A stretch of 64,000 nucleotides of DNA from Blautia wexlerae DSM 19850 (GCF_025148125.1 NZ_CP102267.1:2304501-2368500), one strand, 5' to 3'; shown: positions 9,181-19,004, counted from the stretch's first letter. Translations and numbers: made by a program. The notes: a model not told the origin generated them from the sequence alone.

Positions 9181-9226
9181 AAATATGGACATATTCTTTT
9201 GTTCCCGAAGAATATGTCCATATTTT
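9181..9226. terminator. Strong terminator hairpin after the cell wall hydrolase
   Basis: Perfect 18 bp stem AAATATGGACATATTCTT / AAGAATATGTCCATATTT with a nine-base loop. On the minus strand it is followed by TTTGATTT, fitting the end of the hydrolase transcript. Confidence 0.75.
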
Positions 9227-9278
9227 GAGCAGTATTACCGCAATCCTGTTAAATGAGTTATATGAAGAGTATCGTTTA

Positions 9279-10115
9279 TTACGATCCTGTGGAACTTTCT
9301 GCTGAATCCGGATAGGTATAAAATTCATGTACGCCGTATTTAAACAGCCTTTTCAGATCTTTCTCAAACCAGGAGACATTCTGGCTTTCAGCTTCAGATT
9401 TCTGAATAAAAAACAGTGCTCCTTCTGAATAATCCACACCTTCAAGAGCCTGTCTGACGGCTTCTCTTGTCTCATCTGTAACAGTTACTTCATTGATACG
9501 TCCGTCATAAGTCGGTGAAAACTGCGGAACACCATTGGTATTCTGCCATACCACTTCTGTGACTGTATCGGGAAATTCCTTATTCTTTATACGGTTCATG
9601 ATCACATTGGCAACCAGAATACGTCCCTTGACATCCTCAGTACCTGCTTCAGCTTCTACAATATGAAGCAATGTATCATAGTCCTCATCCGACATCATCC
9701 GGGCACTCTCTGCAAGAGCCGCTGTCCTTGCATCCAACTCATTGATGCTGCTCTCCATAGAAGAGCTGACATCGAATTCTGCCATATTATCTTCAATAAC
9801 TTTGATTCTCTGACCGACCATTACCTGTTCACAGGAAGTTCCGATACGTGTGACTGATTTTTTGGGAGAAGCTGTATCATTCATTCCGGATACTACTCCT
9901 GCAATTCCTGTTGGCAATACATCTGTTTCGTCAGCATCAGAGGAAAAAGTTTTCCCCCTATTTTCAGAAGCTGCATATACTTTGTTTTTTCCATTAAAAT
10001 CTGCTATTCTGCCGCCTGCTGCAAACGCAATCGCCGTACAGGTACACACTGTAACCAGTATCAGACTCCGCGCCGGATTGCCGGACTGTTTTGACTCTTT
10101 TTTCTGAACTTTCAT
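9279..10115 (-). CDS. SleB/CwlJ-type cell wall hydrolase
   Basis: Secreted or membrane-anchored protein of 278 residues with a C-terminal Hydrolase_2 domain (about 140-270) of the spore cortex-lytic SleB/CwlJ group. Visible landmarks are LLHIVEAEAG with the predicted catalytic Glu, KGRILVANVIMNRIKN, VWQNTNGVPQFSP and GALFFIQKS. The N-terminus has one hydrophobic signal/anchor (SLILVTVCTCTAIAFAAGG). I chose the ATG with AAGGA nine bases upstream; an earlier ATG touches that AAGGA. The family acts as lytic transglycosylase or amidase on spore cortex or vegetative wall; which applies here is not evident. Confidence 0.85.
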   Translation of the reverse strand: MKVQKKESKQSGNPARSLILVTVCTCTAIAFAAGGRIADFNGKNKVYAASENRGKTFSSDADETDVLPTGIAGVVSGMNDTASPKKSVTRIGTSCEQVMVGQRIKVIEDNMAEFDVSSSMESSINELDARTAALAESARMMSDEDYDTLLHIVEAEAGTEDVKGRILVANVIMNRIKNKEFPDTVTEVVWQNTNGVPQFSPTYDGRINEVTVTDETREAVRQALEGVDYSEGALFFIQKSEAESQNVSWFEKDLKRLFKYGVHEFYTYPDSAESSTGS

Positions 10116-10185
10116 ACTTATCATTCCTTGAGTTTTTTTAATTACAGGTTTTTATGGCTGTAACATTTCTGTAACTTATAAGAAA

Positions 10186-10214
10186 ATTATATTTAATATA
10201 ATTGATTTTGTCAA
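10186..10214 (-). promoter_or_regulatory. Consensus sigma-A promoter of the cell wall hydrolase
   Basis: Perfect TTGACA, 17-base spacer, perfect TATAAT on the minus strand, about 70 bases upstream of the hydrolase start. The sigma-A match suggests vegetative rather than sporulation-only expression. Confidence 0.85.
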
Positions 10215-10309
10215 GCTTTTTTCATATTTTTGTAACATTTTGGCTTGCAAAAAAGAAAAAAGGAAGGTTCCATCAATGAAATCTCCCTTTAATATATGCT
10301 TCATTTTTC

Positions 10310-12823
10310 TCAATTATTACATTTATTTTTTTCGCCGCAGATCAGGAACATAGGGGTTGGATTATAAAACTCATCTTTCTTTGTATAAATTCTGCTGCTG
10401 ATACCCAGATCAATGGAGAATCTGTTGATACCCAGTTTTCCCAGTGTCTCCAGATCCCAGGCAGGGCGTACATAGGAACTGATAGGAAGCTGGCGTTTAA
10501 TTTCCTCGCATTCCTGCATCATGGCATCGCCTACTGTAAAATGAGCATGATTGGCAGGCAGATCAGCAGTATCTGAGAAATCATCTGCACCATAATTGGC
10601 ATCTGCGTTGATCAGGATTCCTCCCATTTTCAGCACACGAATCCATTCTTTATATGCTCTTGCTGCATCCGGAAGTGTCCAGGTAAGATTTCTGGACACG
10701 ATCACATCAAAGGTACCATCAGGAAAATCCGGATTTTCCGCATCCATTACTTCAAACGTACAGGAGGCATTCTCTTCTTTTGCCAGTTCCCTGGAATGAA
10801 TGATCATATCCGGTGTCAGATCGATTCCTGTAACTTCATGTCCCAGTTTTGCTAAAAGAATGGAAAAGAAGCCAGCACCGCATCCCACATCCAGGATCCT
10901 TAATTTTCCATCAGGAAGAAAAGTCCCGATCTCTTTCAGCCATTTATCAGCCATATCACTGTGAAGCTCAGCTCTTCTCTGTTCCATAAAACTGTCGCTT
11001 CTTTTCGCCCAGTAATTTGTGATCTTTTCCTTGCGTTCATCCTTTCTTCTGCTGAAACTGCCATATGCGATCATCGGACCATCCTTAATAACCTGAAGAC
11101 TTCCCGCCTGATATAGAACCACTCCATTTAAATCGGATAAACTTGTCTCCAGAATATTTCCCTCATAATCCTTAACACAGCCAAGATACTCTCCAACCTT
11201 AATGATATCTCCCGGTTTTTTGGCAGGATACCACAGCCCGGATACACTGGCAGACTGATAACGCACATCTTCAATTTCCATGGGATAATAATTACTGTAA
11301 CTTCTCATGCCATCGTAAACACCCAGCGCACACAGAATATTACGCACATCTTTTCTTGTAGAATGAACCTCCTCCGGACTCCAGCCTCCCATCTGGCCAC
11401 GTTCGATCAGAACACTGGGAATGCCACATGCGGCAGCATAATTGTAAGAACCACCGGATGCCACATTAGACTTTACCATATAGGGAACATCTGCCTGCTC
11501 TGCCATCTTCCTTGACATCTGAACCACATCTTCATCTGCACATCCGGCATAGTAAATATAAGGCGTAAGCTGCTCATAATCATCCCCGCTGTGAAGATCA
11601 ATATAATAATCTGCTGCACTGTGAAGCTTCTGAACCACCTCATATGCCAGACGGTCCATCCTGGTTCCATTCGGATTTCCCGGAAATACACGATTCAGAT
11701 TCTTTTCATCCTCCAGGCAGACACTGCCGCTCCTCTCCTCAAATTCCTTCCTGCACACAGTCTTGACCAAAATCACTCTTCCATGGATCTTCTCCGGTTT
11801 CAGCTTATCCGCAAGCTCAACAGCAGCCTGGATTCCCACATATTCTCCTCCGTGGACCGCAGCGGTGATCAGAACTGTCTTTCCGGGATGAGAACCGCAG
11901 ATTACTGTATAAGGAAGCGAAAACTCACCTCCGCCCAGTCTCAGAAATCCACTCTTTTTCATACCCGGAGCAGCACACAGCATGGCATCCTCCAAATCTC
12001 TTTTCCTGTCATATCCGCCATCAGAATCACCCATTCCATCATTCTCGGACCAGACGTTTTTCTCTTCCTTCACAGCGCTGATCATAAACATCGGCGTAGA
12101 ATGATAATTCAGCTTCTCTTCCTGACTCCACACCCGCTGCCAGATCCCGGTATCCACTGCAACAGATTCAAACCCGTTCTCCTTCAGAAACTTCCTGTCC
12201 CAGGACGGTCTGTTAATAGAAGAAAGAGGCATCTGCAGTGCAATCTTCTCCATTCTGTCAATATCCGTACAGAGATAATGATCATCCAGATGCTCACTCT
12301 CCACACTCTTTCGGTCTTCCTCATAAGACAGGCGTTTCTCCTCATCATAAAGATAACCGTACCAGTTTGCATCGAAATTAAGAAGCTTTCCGCCGGGTTT
12401 CAGTACACGACACCACTCTTCATAAGCTCTCTTGGGATCCTTCAGATTCCATGTCAGATTCCTGCTGATCACAACATCAAACACATCATCCTCAAATTCC
12501 AGATTCTGAGCATCCATCTTATAAAAAGAAATCCGCTCACAAAGATTACCGGCATTCCTCTTCGCAGTATCCAACATCTCCTGTGTATAATCAACAGCAG
12601 TCACCTTATATCCCGCCTCAGCCAGAATAACAGGAAAAAATCCAGGTCCTGTTCCGATATCCAAAATCTTAATCTCATCCTTCGCTTTCTCCGGGAACTG
12701 CCCTTTCAACACCTCAAGCCATGCCCCCTTCTGCATCCCATTCAATTCCTTATGATTAACTTCAGAATACCCCTCAGCCCGGGTAGTCCAGTAACTCTCA
12801 ATCTCCGATAATAAATCCTTCAC
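10310..12823 (-). CDS. Methyltransferase - M14 AstE/AspA-like hydrolase - methyltransferase fusion
   Basis: An 837-residue three-part protein. Residues about 10-255 are a class I SAM methyltransferase (motif I ILDIGTGPGF at 53-62). Residues about 285-590 resemble succinylglutamate desuccinylase/aspartoacylase M14 zinc hydrolases, with HGGE at 324-327, DLHSGDD near 409 and VLIERG near 472 supplying zinc and catalytic ligands. Residues about 600-837 are a second methyltransferase (ILDVGCGAGF at 643-652). The two methyltransferases look like a duplication: both contain SRNLTW, RVLK.GG, D.NAN/DANW-like strands and RPxWD near their ends. I chose GTG with GGAGG ten bases upstream; an ATG 12 codons earlier lacks a site. 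Substrate unknown; a small amino-acid or peptide derivative is an inference. Confidence 0.8.
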   Translation of the reverse strand: MKDLLSEIESYWTTRAEGYSEVNHKELNGMQKGAWLEVLKGQFPEKAKDEIKILDIGTGPGFFPVILAEAGYKVTAVDYTQEMLDTAKRNAGNLCERISFYKMDAQNLEFEDDVFDVVISRNLTWNLKDPKRAYEEWCRVLKPGGKLLNFDANWYGYLYDEEKRLSYEEDRKSVESEHLDDHYLCTDIDRMEKIALQMPLSSINRPSWDRKFLKENGFESVAVDTGIWQRVWSQEEKLNYHSTPMFMISAVKEEKNVWSENDGMGDSDGGYDRKRDLEDAMLCAAPGMKKSGFLRLGGGEFSLPYTVICGSHPGKTVLITAAVHGGEYVGIQAAVELADKLKPEKIHGRVILVKTVCRKEFEERSGSVCLEDEKNLNRVFPGNPNGTRMDRLAYEVVQKLHSAADYYIDLHSGDDYEQLTPYIYYAGCADEDVVQMSRKMAEQADVPYMVKSNVASGGSYNYAAACGIPSVLIERGQMGGWSPEEVHSTRKDVRNILCALGVYDGMRSYSNYYPMEIEDVRYQSASVSGLWYPAKKPGDIIKVGEYLGCVKDYEGNILETSLSDLNGVVLYQAGSLQVIKDGPMIAYGSFSRRKDERKEKITNYWAKRSDSFMEQRRAELHSDMADKWLKEIGTFLPDGKLRILDVGCGAGFFSILLAKLGHEVTGIDLTPDMIIHSRELAKEENASCTFEVMDAENPDFPDGTFDVIVSRNLTWTLPDAARAYKEWIRVLKMGGILINADANYGADDFSDTADLPANHAHFTVGDAMMQECEEIKRQLPISSYVRPAWDLETLGKLGINRFSIDLGISSRIYTKKDEFYNPTPMFLICGEKNKCNN

Positions 12824-12990
12824 CTTATGCCAACCTCCATGCATGCAATTTATAATCATATATGACCAAAATTATATCAAATCCACCCTCCCCCCAACAA
12901 GCCCTCCCGGGGGATATATTTCACGTCTCAATTCATTTTTATATAAACAAAGTCCTTCTTATAATTCACACTCCACCTTGTATTATATCT

Positions 12991-13226
12991 TAACCAAAAC
13001 CAGCGAAGCAGGCGTATAGTTGTACCGGATGCATTTGCAGGCATCTTAGAGATTCTTAGTCCTCGGAAATCTGCGTTATGAGACGAAAAGTCCCTTGTCT
13101 GAGCGACAGCGAGTAATTCCGGACTTTTCGTCTCATGCTTTTAGCGGATTTTCGAGGGCTTAGAATCTCTTAGATGCCGAAACCGTATCCGGTACAACTA
13201 TACGCCTGCTTCGCGTCCCCTTTTTT
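12991..13226. repeat. Large nested palindrome with conserved linkers, copy A
   Basis: Three stacked arms: outer 13003-13028 with 13189-13214 (26 bp perfect), middle 13040-13065 with 13153-13178 (near-perfect), inner 13078-13093 with 13121-13136. Linkers are GCGTTAT at 13073, terminal loop CTGAGCGACAGCGAG at 13099, and ATGCTTTTAGCGG at 13135. The right end is GCGTCCCC followed by six T. The same linkers and ends recur at 51482-51702 with unrelated arm sequences. It could be a structured RNA gene on the plus strand ending in a U-run, or a mobile palindromic element. Confidence 0.85.
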
Positions 13227-13229
13227 AAA

Positions 13230-13271
13230 CAAATAAAGCTGCCACACCCCCAAAAAGAGGATATGACAGCT
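13230..13271 (-). terminator. Terminator after pflA
   Basis: On the minus strand AGCTGTCATATCC pairs with GGGTGTGGCAGCT (G-U pairs included), followed by TTTATTTG. It lies between the pflA stop and palindrome A. Confidence 0.65.
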
Positions 13272-13283
13272 ATATATTTTTAC

Positions 13284-14039
13284 TCAGATAGCTCCAAGAA
13301 TCTTCCGGGCATTATCAATCCTTTCCTGCGTCGGAGGATTAACCCCCTCCAGTGGATAAGAAAGCCCCAGATTCTCCCATTTAAACTTACCAAGCGTATG
13401 ATAAGGGAGCACCTCCACTCTCTCCACATTGGAAAGAGTATGGATAAAATCAGCTAACCGGTGCAGATATTCATCCTTATCACTTCCGCCCGGCACAAGC
13501 ACATGACGGATCCATACAGGTTTTTTCATATCAGAAAGTTCCCGCGCCATCGCAAGAATATTCTTATTGGAATGACCGGTAAGCTTAATATGCTCCTGCT
13601 CGTCAATCTGCTTGATATCAAGCATTACAAGATCTGTATACTTCATAAGCTCCAGCCATCCGGAATGCCATGGTTCCTGATCAGTGAAGGGATTTCCACT
13701 GGTATCAAGATTCGTATGCACACCCTCTGCCTTTGCCTTCTTAAAAAATTCTGTAAGAAAATCCATCTGAAGCAATGGCTCACCACCGCTTACAGTGATA
13801 CCGCCTTTGCTGCCCCAGTAGCCCTTATAACGTAAAGCTTTCTTAAGAAGCTCATCTGCCGTATAAAGCTCTCCCTGCTTCATCTTCCAGGTATCCGGAT
13901 TATGACAGAACTGACATCTCATGGCACAGCCGCTTAAAAAAATCACATATCTTACTCCGGGTCCGTCAACGGACCCGAAGCTTTCTAAAGAATGAACATA
14001 GCCTTTTATCTGTTTATTATCCATTATATCATCATCCAT
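13284..14039 (-). CDS. pflA: Pyruvate formate-lyase activating enzyme
   Basis: A 251-residue radical SAM enzyme that installs the glycyl radical on PflB. The cluster motif CAMRCQFC (CxxxCxxC) is at about residues 35-42, followed by GGITVSGGEPLLQ. The length matches the family. The start is four bases after the pflB stop, so the pair is probably translationally coupled; an alternative ATG five codons later has only a weak GGA nearby, so the start is not fixed. Confidence 0.94.
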   Translation of the reverse strand: MDDDIMDNKQIKGYVHSLESFGSVDGPGVRYVIFLSGCAMRCQFCHNPDTWKMKQGELYTADELLKKALRYKGYWGSKGGITVSGGEPLLQMDFLTEFFKKAKAEGVHTNLDTSGNPFTDQEPWHSGWLELMKYTDLVMLDIKQIDEQEHIKLTGHSNKNILAMARELSDMKKPVWIRHVLVPGGSDKDEYLHRLADFIHTLSNVERVEVLPYHTLGKFKWENLGLSYPLEGVNPPTQERIDNARKILGAI

Positions 14040-14042
14040 TAA

Positions 14043-16298
14043 TTACATTCTGTCGTGGCAGGTTCTGGCAATAACGTCTAACTGCTGCTCTCTTGTAAGG
14101 TCGATGAACTTAACAGCATATCCGGATACACGGATTGTGAAGTTTGCATACTCTTCTTTTTCCGGATGTTCCATAGCGTCGATCAGTTTCTCTTTACCAA
14201 ATACGTTTACATTGAGGTGATGAGCACCCTGATCAAAGTATCCGTCAAGTACATGTACCAGATTCTCTGAACGCTCGTCATCACTGTGTCCCAGAGCATC
14301 AGGATTGATTGTCTGAGTATTGGAGATACCGTCAAGAGCATCTTCATAGTCAAGCTTGGCAACAGAGTTCAGGGAAGCAAGAAGACCGTTCTGCTCTGCA
14401 CCGTAAGATGGGTTTGCGCCAGGTGCAAGAGGTTCCCCTGCTTTTCTTCCATCCGGAAGAGATCCTGTAGCCTTACCATAAACAACGTTGGAAGTAATAG
14501 TAAGGATAGATGTGGTTGGCTTGGAATCACGGTAAGTATGGATGTGTTTCAGTTTCTCAAGGAATGTAGACAGAAGAGTTGTTGCAATCTCGTCTGCTCT
14601 GTCATCATCATTACCATAACGTGGGAAGTCACCCTCAACCTGGAAATCTGTTGTAATACCGTCTTCATCACGGATAGCTTTAACTTTTGCATATTTGATA
14701 GCGGACAGGGAGTCTACTACATGAGAGAATCCTGCGATACCTGTTGCGAAAGAACGCTCAACCTTTGTATCGATCAGAGCCATCTCTGCTGCTTCGTAGT
14801 AGTATTTGTCATGCATGTAGTGGATCATGTTCAGTGTTCCGACATACAGATGAGCCAGCCAGTCCATCATTTTGTCATATTTTGCAATTACTTCATCATA
14901 GTCAAGATATTCAGAAGTGATCGGCTGATAGTTTGGTCCTACCTGCTGTTTTGTCTTCTCATCAACACCGCCGTTGATCGCATAAAGAAGGCATTTTGCA
15001 AGGTTTGCACGAGCGCCGAAGAACTGCATCTCTTTACCTGTCTCTGTAGCAGATACACAGCAGCAGATGCTGTAGTCATCGCCCCATACCGGACGCATAA
15101 CATCATCATTCTCATACTGAACAGAACTTGTTGTAACAGAAATATTTGCAGCATATTTCTTGAAGTTCTCAGGCAGTCTTGAAGAATAAAGTACTGTAAG
15201 GTTTGGTTCCGGAGCCGGTCCCATATCTTCCAGTGTGTGCAGGAAACGATAGTCGTTCTTTGTTACCATGGAACGTCCGTCCTGTCCCATACCTGCTACT
15301 TCCAGAGTTGCCCATACCGGGTCACCGGAGAATAACTGGTTGTAAGAAGGGATACGTGCAAATTTAACCATACGGAATTTCATTACCATGTGGTCAACAA
15401 GCTCCTGAGCTTCTTTCTCTGTAAGAGTTCCGTTCTGAAGATCTCTTTCAATATAAATATCAAGGAATGTGGAAATACGTCCGACACTCATTGCAGCACC
15501 GTTCTGAGTTTTGATGGCTGCAAGATATCCGAAGTACAGCCACTGGAAAGCTTCTCTTGCATCTTTGGCCGGTTTGGAGATATCATATCCATAAGATTCA
15601 GCCATAACTTTCATGCCTTTCAGAGCACGGATCTGATCAGCGATCTCTTCACGAAGCTGGAAGTCATAACGTCTCATACCCTGACGGTCGCATGCTGCGA
15701 AGTCTTTCTGTTTTCCTTCGATCAGAGCGTCGATTCCGTACAGAGCCACACGTCTGTAGTCGCCAACGATACGTCCACGTCCGTAAGTATCCGGAAGACC
15801 TGTAAGGATCTTGTTGTGACGTGCTACTTTCATCTCAGGTGTGTAGATATCAAATACACCCTGGTTGTGAGTTTTAAATTCATAGTTGTGGAAAACATCT
15901 TTAATCTTGTCACTTACTTTATATCCGTAAGTTTCACAAGCCTGCTCTGCCATTTTGATACCGCCGTATGGCATGAAAGCACGTTTCAGAGGTTTATCTG
16001 TCTGAAGACCAACAACTTTTTCAAGGTCTTTTGTTTCTTCATCAATATATCCGGGACCATATGCTGTCAGAGATGTAACTACCTCTGTCTCCATATCAAG
16101 AACTCCGCCTTTGGCACGTTCTTCTTTCTGAAGTGCCTGGAGCTTGCCCCACAGTTTGTTTGTAGCTTCTGTAGGTCCTTCCAGGAAAGAAGCATCACCG
16201 TCATATGGTGTATAGTTCATTCCAATAAAGTTACGTACATCGATTTTTTCTTTCCAACGGTTGCCCTTAAAGCCATTCCACTGTTCGAAATTTTTCAT
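14043..16298 (-). CDS. pflB: Formate C-acetyltransferase (pyruvate formate-lyase)
   Basis: A 751-residue glycyl-radical enzyme converting pyruvate and CoA to acetyl-CoA and formate. The catalytic Cys pair lies in [13 protein letters not shown] and the radical Gly in RVSGYAVKF near the C-terminus. The start was placed at the Met after AGAGGTAAAAGA; the 14 codons upstream lack a ribosome site and begin in the leader. It is the first gene of a pflB-pflA operon with its own promoter. With nifJ in the same window the cell has both formate and ferredoxin routes from pyruvate. Confidence 0.97.
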   Translation of the reverse strand: MKNFEQWNGFKGNRWKEKIDVRNFIGMNYTPYDGDASFLEGPTEATNKLWGKLQALQKEERAKGGVLDMETEVVTSLTAYGPGYIDEETKDLEKVVGLQTDKPLKRAFMPYGGIKMAEQACETYGYKVSDKIKDVFHNYEFKTHNQGVFDIYTPEMKVARHNKILTGLPDTYGRGRIVGDYRRVALYGIDALIEGKQKDFAACDRQGMRRYDFQLREEIADQIRALKGMKVMAESYGYDISKPAKDAREAFQWLYFGYLAAIKTQNGAAMSVGRISTFLDIYIERDLQNGTLTEKEAQELVDHMVMKFRMVKFARIPSYNQLFSGDPVWATLEVAGMGQDGRSMVTKNDYRFLHTLEDMGPAPEPNLTVLYSSRLPENFKKYAANISVTTSSVQYENDDVMRPVWGDDYSICCCVSATETGKEMQFFGARANLAKCLLYAINGGVDEKTKQQVGPNYQPITSEYLDYDEVIAKYDKMMDWLAHLYVGTLNMIHYMHDKYYYEAAEMALIDTKVERSFATGIAGFSHVVDSLSAIKYAKVKAIRDEDGITTDFQVEGDFPRYGNDDDRADEIATTLLSTFLEKLKHIHTYRDSKPTTSILTITSNVVYGKATGSLPDGRKAGEPLAPGANPSYGAEQNGLLASLNSVAKLDYEDALDGISNTQTINPDALGHSDDERSENLVHVLDGYFDQGAHHLNVNVFGKEKLIDAMEHPEKEEYANFTIRVSGYAVKFIDLTREQQLDVIARTCHDRM

Positions 16299-16406
16299 TC
16301 TTTTACCTCTTTCTCTAAAATATTTCCGCGCATTTCTCACTGGCCTGGAGTGAGATAATAAAATGTAAATTGTACTTATTTAGGACACTTTTCTGTCCAC
16401 GCTGTC

Positions 16407-16435
16407 AGTATACGTAAACATGAGTGTTATGTCAA
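16407..16435 (-). promoter_or_regulatory. Promoter of pflB-pflA
   Basis: TTGACA, 17 bases, TATACT on the minus strand. The leader is about 100 bases. Confidence 0.8.
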
Positions 16436-16549
16436 TTAATTTCCTTTATGATTTTAATTAAATACAATTCTGATAGCTTTTCATCGGAGTTTGCTTCTTT
16501 ATTGTACTTTATCGCGTACATTAAGACTTTCTTGTATTTTTATAAATAC

Positions 16550-16594
16550 AAAAAAATACCGATCAGGAAGTCCTCTGGACAATCTGACCGGTAT
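16550..16594 (-). terminator. Terminator after leuA
   Basis: On the minus strand ATACCGGTCAG pairs with CTGATCGGTAT across a 16-base loop and is followed by seven T residues. It lies about 110 bases after the leuA stop. Confidence 0.8.
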
Positions 16595-16703
16595 CTGATT
16601 TTTGATATTTTATGTAAACTATATTATTCCCTGCCAAGCGGATATTAGCCTGACCTGCAGAAGTCAAAAAACAGCAGGAAAAAATCGGGCGTGTCGGAAC
16701 AAT

Positions 16704-18359
16704 CTAACGGTTATTGATCGCTGTTACAAGTGCATCAATAGATGCGCGAATGATATCCGCGTCTACGCCTGCACCCCAGGCAAGGGTTCCATCCGGCTTT
16801 TTGATACCGACATAAGCAATAGCTTTGGAACTTGAACTGCGCTCCAGCGCATGCTCCTGATATGTTTCCAGGGAATATTTCAGCTCATATGCCTTCTTCA
16901 GTGCATTGCTGACTGCATCAAGACGTCCGTTACCGGATGCCTCTGTAGTGATTGTCTTTCCGCGGAAAGTAGAGGTAACTTTTGTTACAATACCGCCATC
17001 TTTCTGCTGGAAATGTACTTCATTGATGCTGTACGGTTCTGTGATATTCTCAAAGGTCTGTTTAAACAGATTGAAAATTTCGTCAGGATGAAGCTCTTTA
17101 TGTTTGTGGTCTGAAACAGCTTTTGTGGCATATCCCATTGCCTCACGCATTTTCGGAGGAAGGTTAAGACCGAATTTGGTCTCAAGGATATATCCCACGC
17201 CACCTTTACCAGACTGGCTGTTGATGCGGATAACATCTGCGTCATAATTTCTTCCCACATCTGTCGGATCGATCGGAAGATACGGAACATTCCAGTGATC
17301 CGGATCCTTGTCATCTCTCCAGTGCATACCCTTGGCAATTGCATCCTGATGAGAGCCGGAAAATGCGGCAAATACAAGTGCACCACTGTACGGACTTCTT
17401 TCGCCTACTTTCATTCCGGTACATTCTTCATATATTTCACAAATATGCGGCATATCAGAGAAGTCAAGTTTTGGATCTACACCCTGAGAATACATATTCA
17501 TACCAAGTGTAACAATATCTACATTTCCGGTACGCTCACCGTTTCCGAACAGAGTACCCTCGATTCTGTCTGCACCTGCAAGTAATCCCATTTCAGAATC
17601 TGCAACACCGCATCCTCTGTCATTGTGCGGATGGAGAGATACGATTACATTCTCGCGGTATTTCAGATTTTCACACATATATTCTACCTGGCTTGCATAT
17701 ACATGCGGCATGGAATGCTGTACAGTTACAGGCAGATTGATGATGCATTTGTTATCTGCTGTAGGCTGCCATACATCAAGAACTGCATTGCATACTTCCA
17801 GAGCGTATTCCGGTTCTGTGCCTGTAAAGCTTTCAGGGCTGTACTCAAACTGGAAATTTCCTTCTGTTTCATCAGCCAGTTTCTTTAATAATGCGGCACC
17901 ATCCACTGCAATCTTTAAGATTTCTTCTTTGGATTTCTTAAACACCTGTTCTCTCTGAGCTACAGAAGTGGAATTGTACACATGTACAATTGCCTTTGGT
18001 GCGCCTTTGACAGCTTCAAAAGTTTTGCGGATGATATGCTCTCTGGCTTGAGTCAGAACCTGAATAGTTACATCCTGTGGAATCAAATTCTGCTCGATCA
18101 GGGTACGCAGAAATTCATATTCTGTTTCAGAAGCAGCCGGGAAACCTACTTCAATTTCTTTGAAACCGATTTTTACAAGAAGTTTAAAGAATTCAATTTT
18201 CTGTTCCAGACTCATCGGAATCACCAGTGCCTGATTACCGTCACGAAGGTCTACAGAACACCAGACAGGTGCTTTGTCCACATATTCTTTTTCTGCCCAT
18301 TTCATGCATTTAACAGGCGGCATAAAATACTGTCTCTGATATTTGCTTGGATTCATCAT
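16704..18359 (-). CDS. leuA: 2-isopropylmalate synthase, LeuA type 2
   Basis: A 551-residue enzyme condensing acetyl-CoA with 2-oxoisovalerate, the committed step of leucine synthesis. Metal and catalytic motifs SVDLRDGNQ and SLHPHNDRGCG are present, and the C-terminal regulatory LeuA domain (about 425-551) ends in VGIKKPDG..WGAGVDADI. The start is the ATG eight bases after GGAGG; the 28 upstream in-frame codons lie in the T-box terminator and are leader. It is regulated by the leucine T-box described below and is not accompanied by leuBCD. Confidence 0.95.
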   Translation of the reverse strand: MMNPSKYQRQYFMPPVKCMKWAEKEYVDKAPVWCSVDLRDGNQALVIPMSLEQKIEFFKLLVKIGFKEIEVGFPAASETEYEFLRTLIEQNLIPQDVTIQVLTQAREHIIRKTFEAVKGAPKAIVHVYNSTSVAQREQVFKKSKEEILKIAVDGAALLKKLADETEGNFQFEYSPESFTGTEPEYALEVCNAVLDVWQPTADNKCIINLPVTVQHSMPHVYASQVEYMCENLKYRENVIVSLHPHNDRGCGVADSEMGLLAGADRIEGTLFGNGERTGNVDIVTLGMNMYSQGVDPKLDFSDMPHICEIYEECTGMKVGERSPYSGALVFAAFSGSHQDAIAKGMHWRDDKDPDHWNVPYLPIDPTDVGRNYDADVIRINSQSGKGGVGYILETKFGLNLPPKMREAMGYATKAVSDHKHKELHPDEIFNLFKQTFENITEPYSINEVHFQQKDGGIVTKVTSTFRGKTITTEASGNGRLDAVSNALKKAYELKYSLETYQEHALERSSSSKAIAYVGIKKPDGTLAWGAGVDADIIRASIDALVTAINNR

Positions 18360-18422
18360 TTTTTCTTCCTCCGTTATGTAAATATTATGTTTGGACTGTG
18401 GGGATTGACTGTAAAAAGACAT

Positions 18423-18705
18423 AAAAAAATCTTCCATCTCCACAGACTTATCTGCAAGAGACGAAAGATATTATCATCTTACGCGGTACCACTCTTATTT
18501 ATGAACAATGTCATACACTCATGGGATACGGAATCTCCGGATATCCGGTATTCTTATATCCTCTCCATATAACGGTGGAAACCGTCTGCACCTACTCTTG
18601 TATAATTTCAGGCAGCTGCTCAAAGGCGAGTTCCACAATTTCCTTCCACTGCTTCTCAGCAACCAGCAGTTCTCTGTGCTCCGGTCCGGGTGTACTATTC
18701 CTTAT
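18423..18705 (-). promoter_or_regulatory. T-box leader, predicted leucine-specific, upstream of leuA
   Basis: On the minus strand the conserved antiterminator motif GAGTGGTACCGCG lies at 18482-18495. It is followed by a terminator (ATCTTTCGTCTC with GAGATGGAAGAT, then seven T, 18423-18469). Upstream is a long stem I region with an AGAGAACTG internal element. The segment GGAACTCGCC contains a CTC triplet at 18628-18630, a plausible leucine specifier that fits the controlled gene. T-boxes bind uncharged tRNA and then allow read-through. The T-box call is firm; the specifier assignment is by inspection. Confidence 0.88.
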
Positions 18706-18805
18706 CATTGCATTTTACTTATAACTTTATTTGGCTTTTTTAAAATGAACATACGTCTGAATCATTCATTGTAAATATACTACAAACGATTTAACCATAT
18801 GTCAG

Positions 18806-18879
18806 TCGGGGCAACAGGATTTGAACCTGCGACCTCACGGCCCCCAGCCGTGCGCGCTACCAAGCTACGCCATACCCCG
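18806..18879 (-). tRNA. tRNA-Pro (GGG anticodon)
   Basis: The acceptor stem CGGGGTA/TGCCCCG, T-arm GCAGGTTCGAATCCTG and anticodon stem CACGG-CTGGGGG-CCGTG all form. The seven-base loop gives anticodon GGG. The discriminator is A and CCA is not encoded. Confidence 0.95.
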
Positions 18880-18890
18880 TAACGCAAGTT

Positions 18891-18919
18891 AGTATAACAA
18901 ATTATTTCTGTGATTTCAA
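18891..18919 (-). promoter_or_regulatory. Promoter of tRNA-Pro
   Basis: TTGAAA, 17 bases, TATACT on the minus strand, ending 11 bases before the tRNA 5' end. Confidence 0.8.
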
Positions 18920-18959
18920 CTGTTTTTTGAAAAATTTACAAAAATTATACAAATTTAGC

Positions 18960-19004
18960 AGGAAGAAATTTCATGTACTTTTTTATGTTATAAAATTTCT
19001 TCCT
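18960..19004. terminator. Hairpin after the coiled-coil gene
   Basis: AGGAAGAAATTT pairs with AAATTTCTTCCT (12 bp perfect) around a 21-base AT-rich loop. There is no clear T-run on either strand, so termination is uncertain. Confidence 0.5.

Noticed and set aside
11591..12811. 406-codon open frame on the plus strand
   Set aside because: It lies antisense to the fusion gene, has no recognisable domain, is Ser/His/Ile-rich as expected for shadow translation, and lacks a ribosome site.
13003..13214. Palindrome A as a simple rho-independent terminator
   Set aside because: It is far too long and multi-domain, its T-run lies on the strand opposite to the neighbouring genes, and pflA has its own terminator beside it.
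15390..16358. 322-codon plus-strand frame opposite pflB
   Set aside because: Antisense shadow of a strongly conserved gene; Cys/Phe/Ser-rich composition and no motif.
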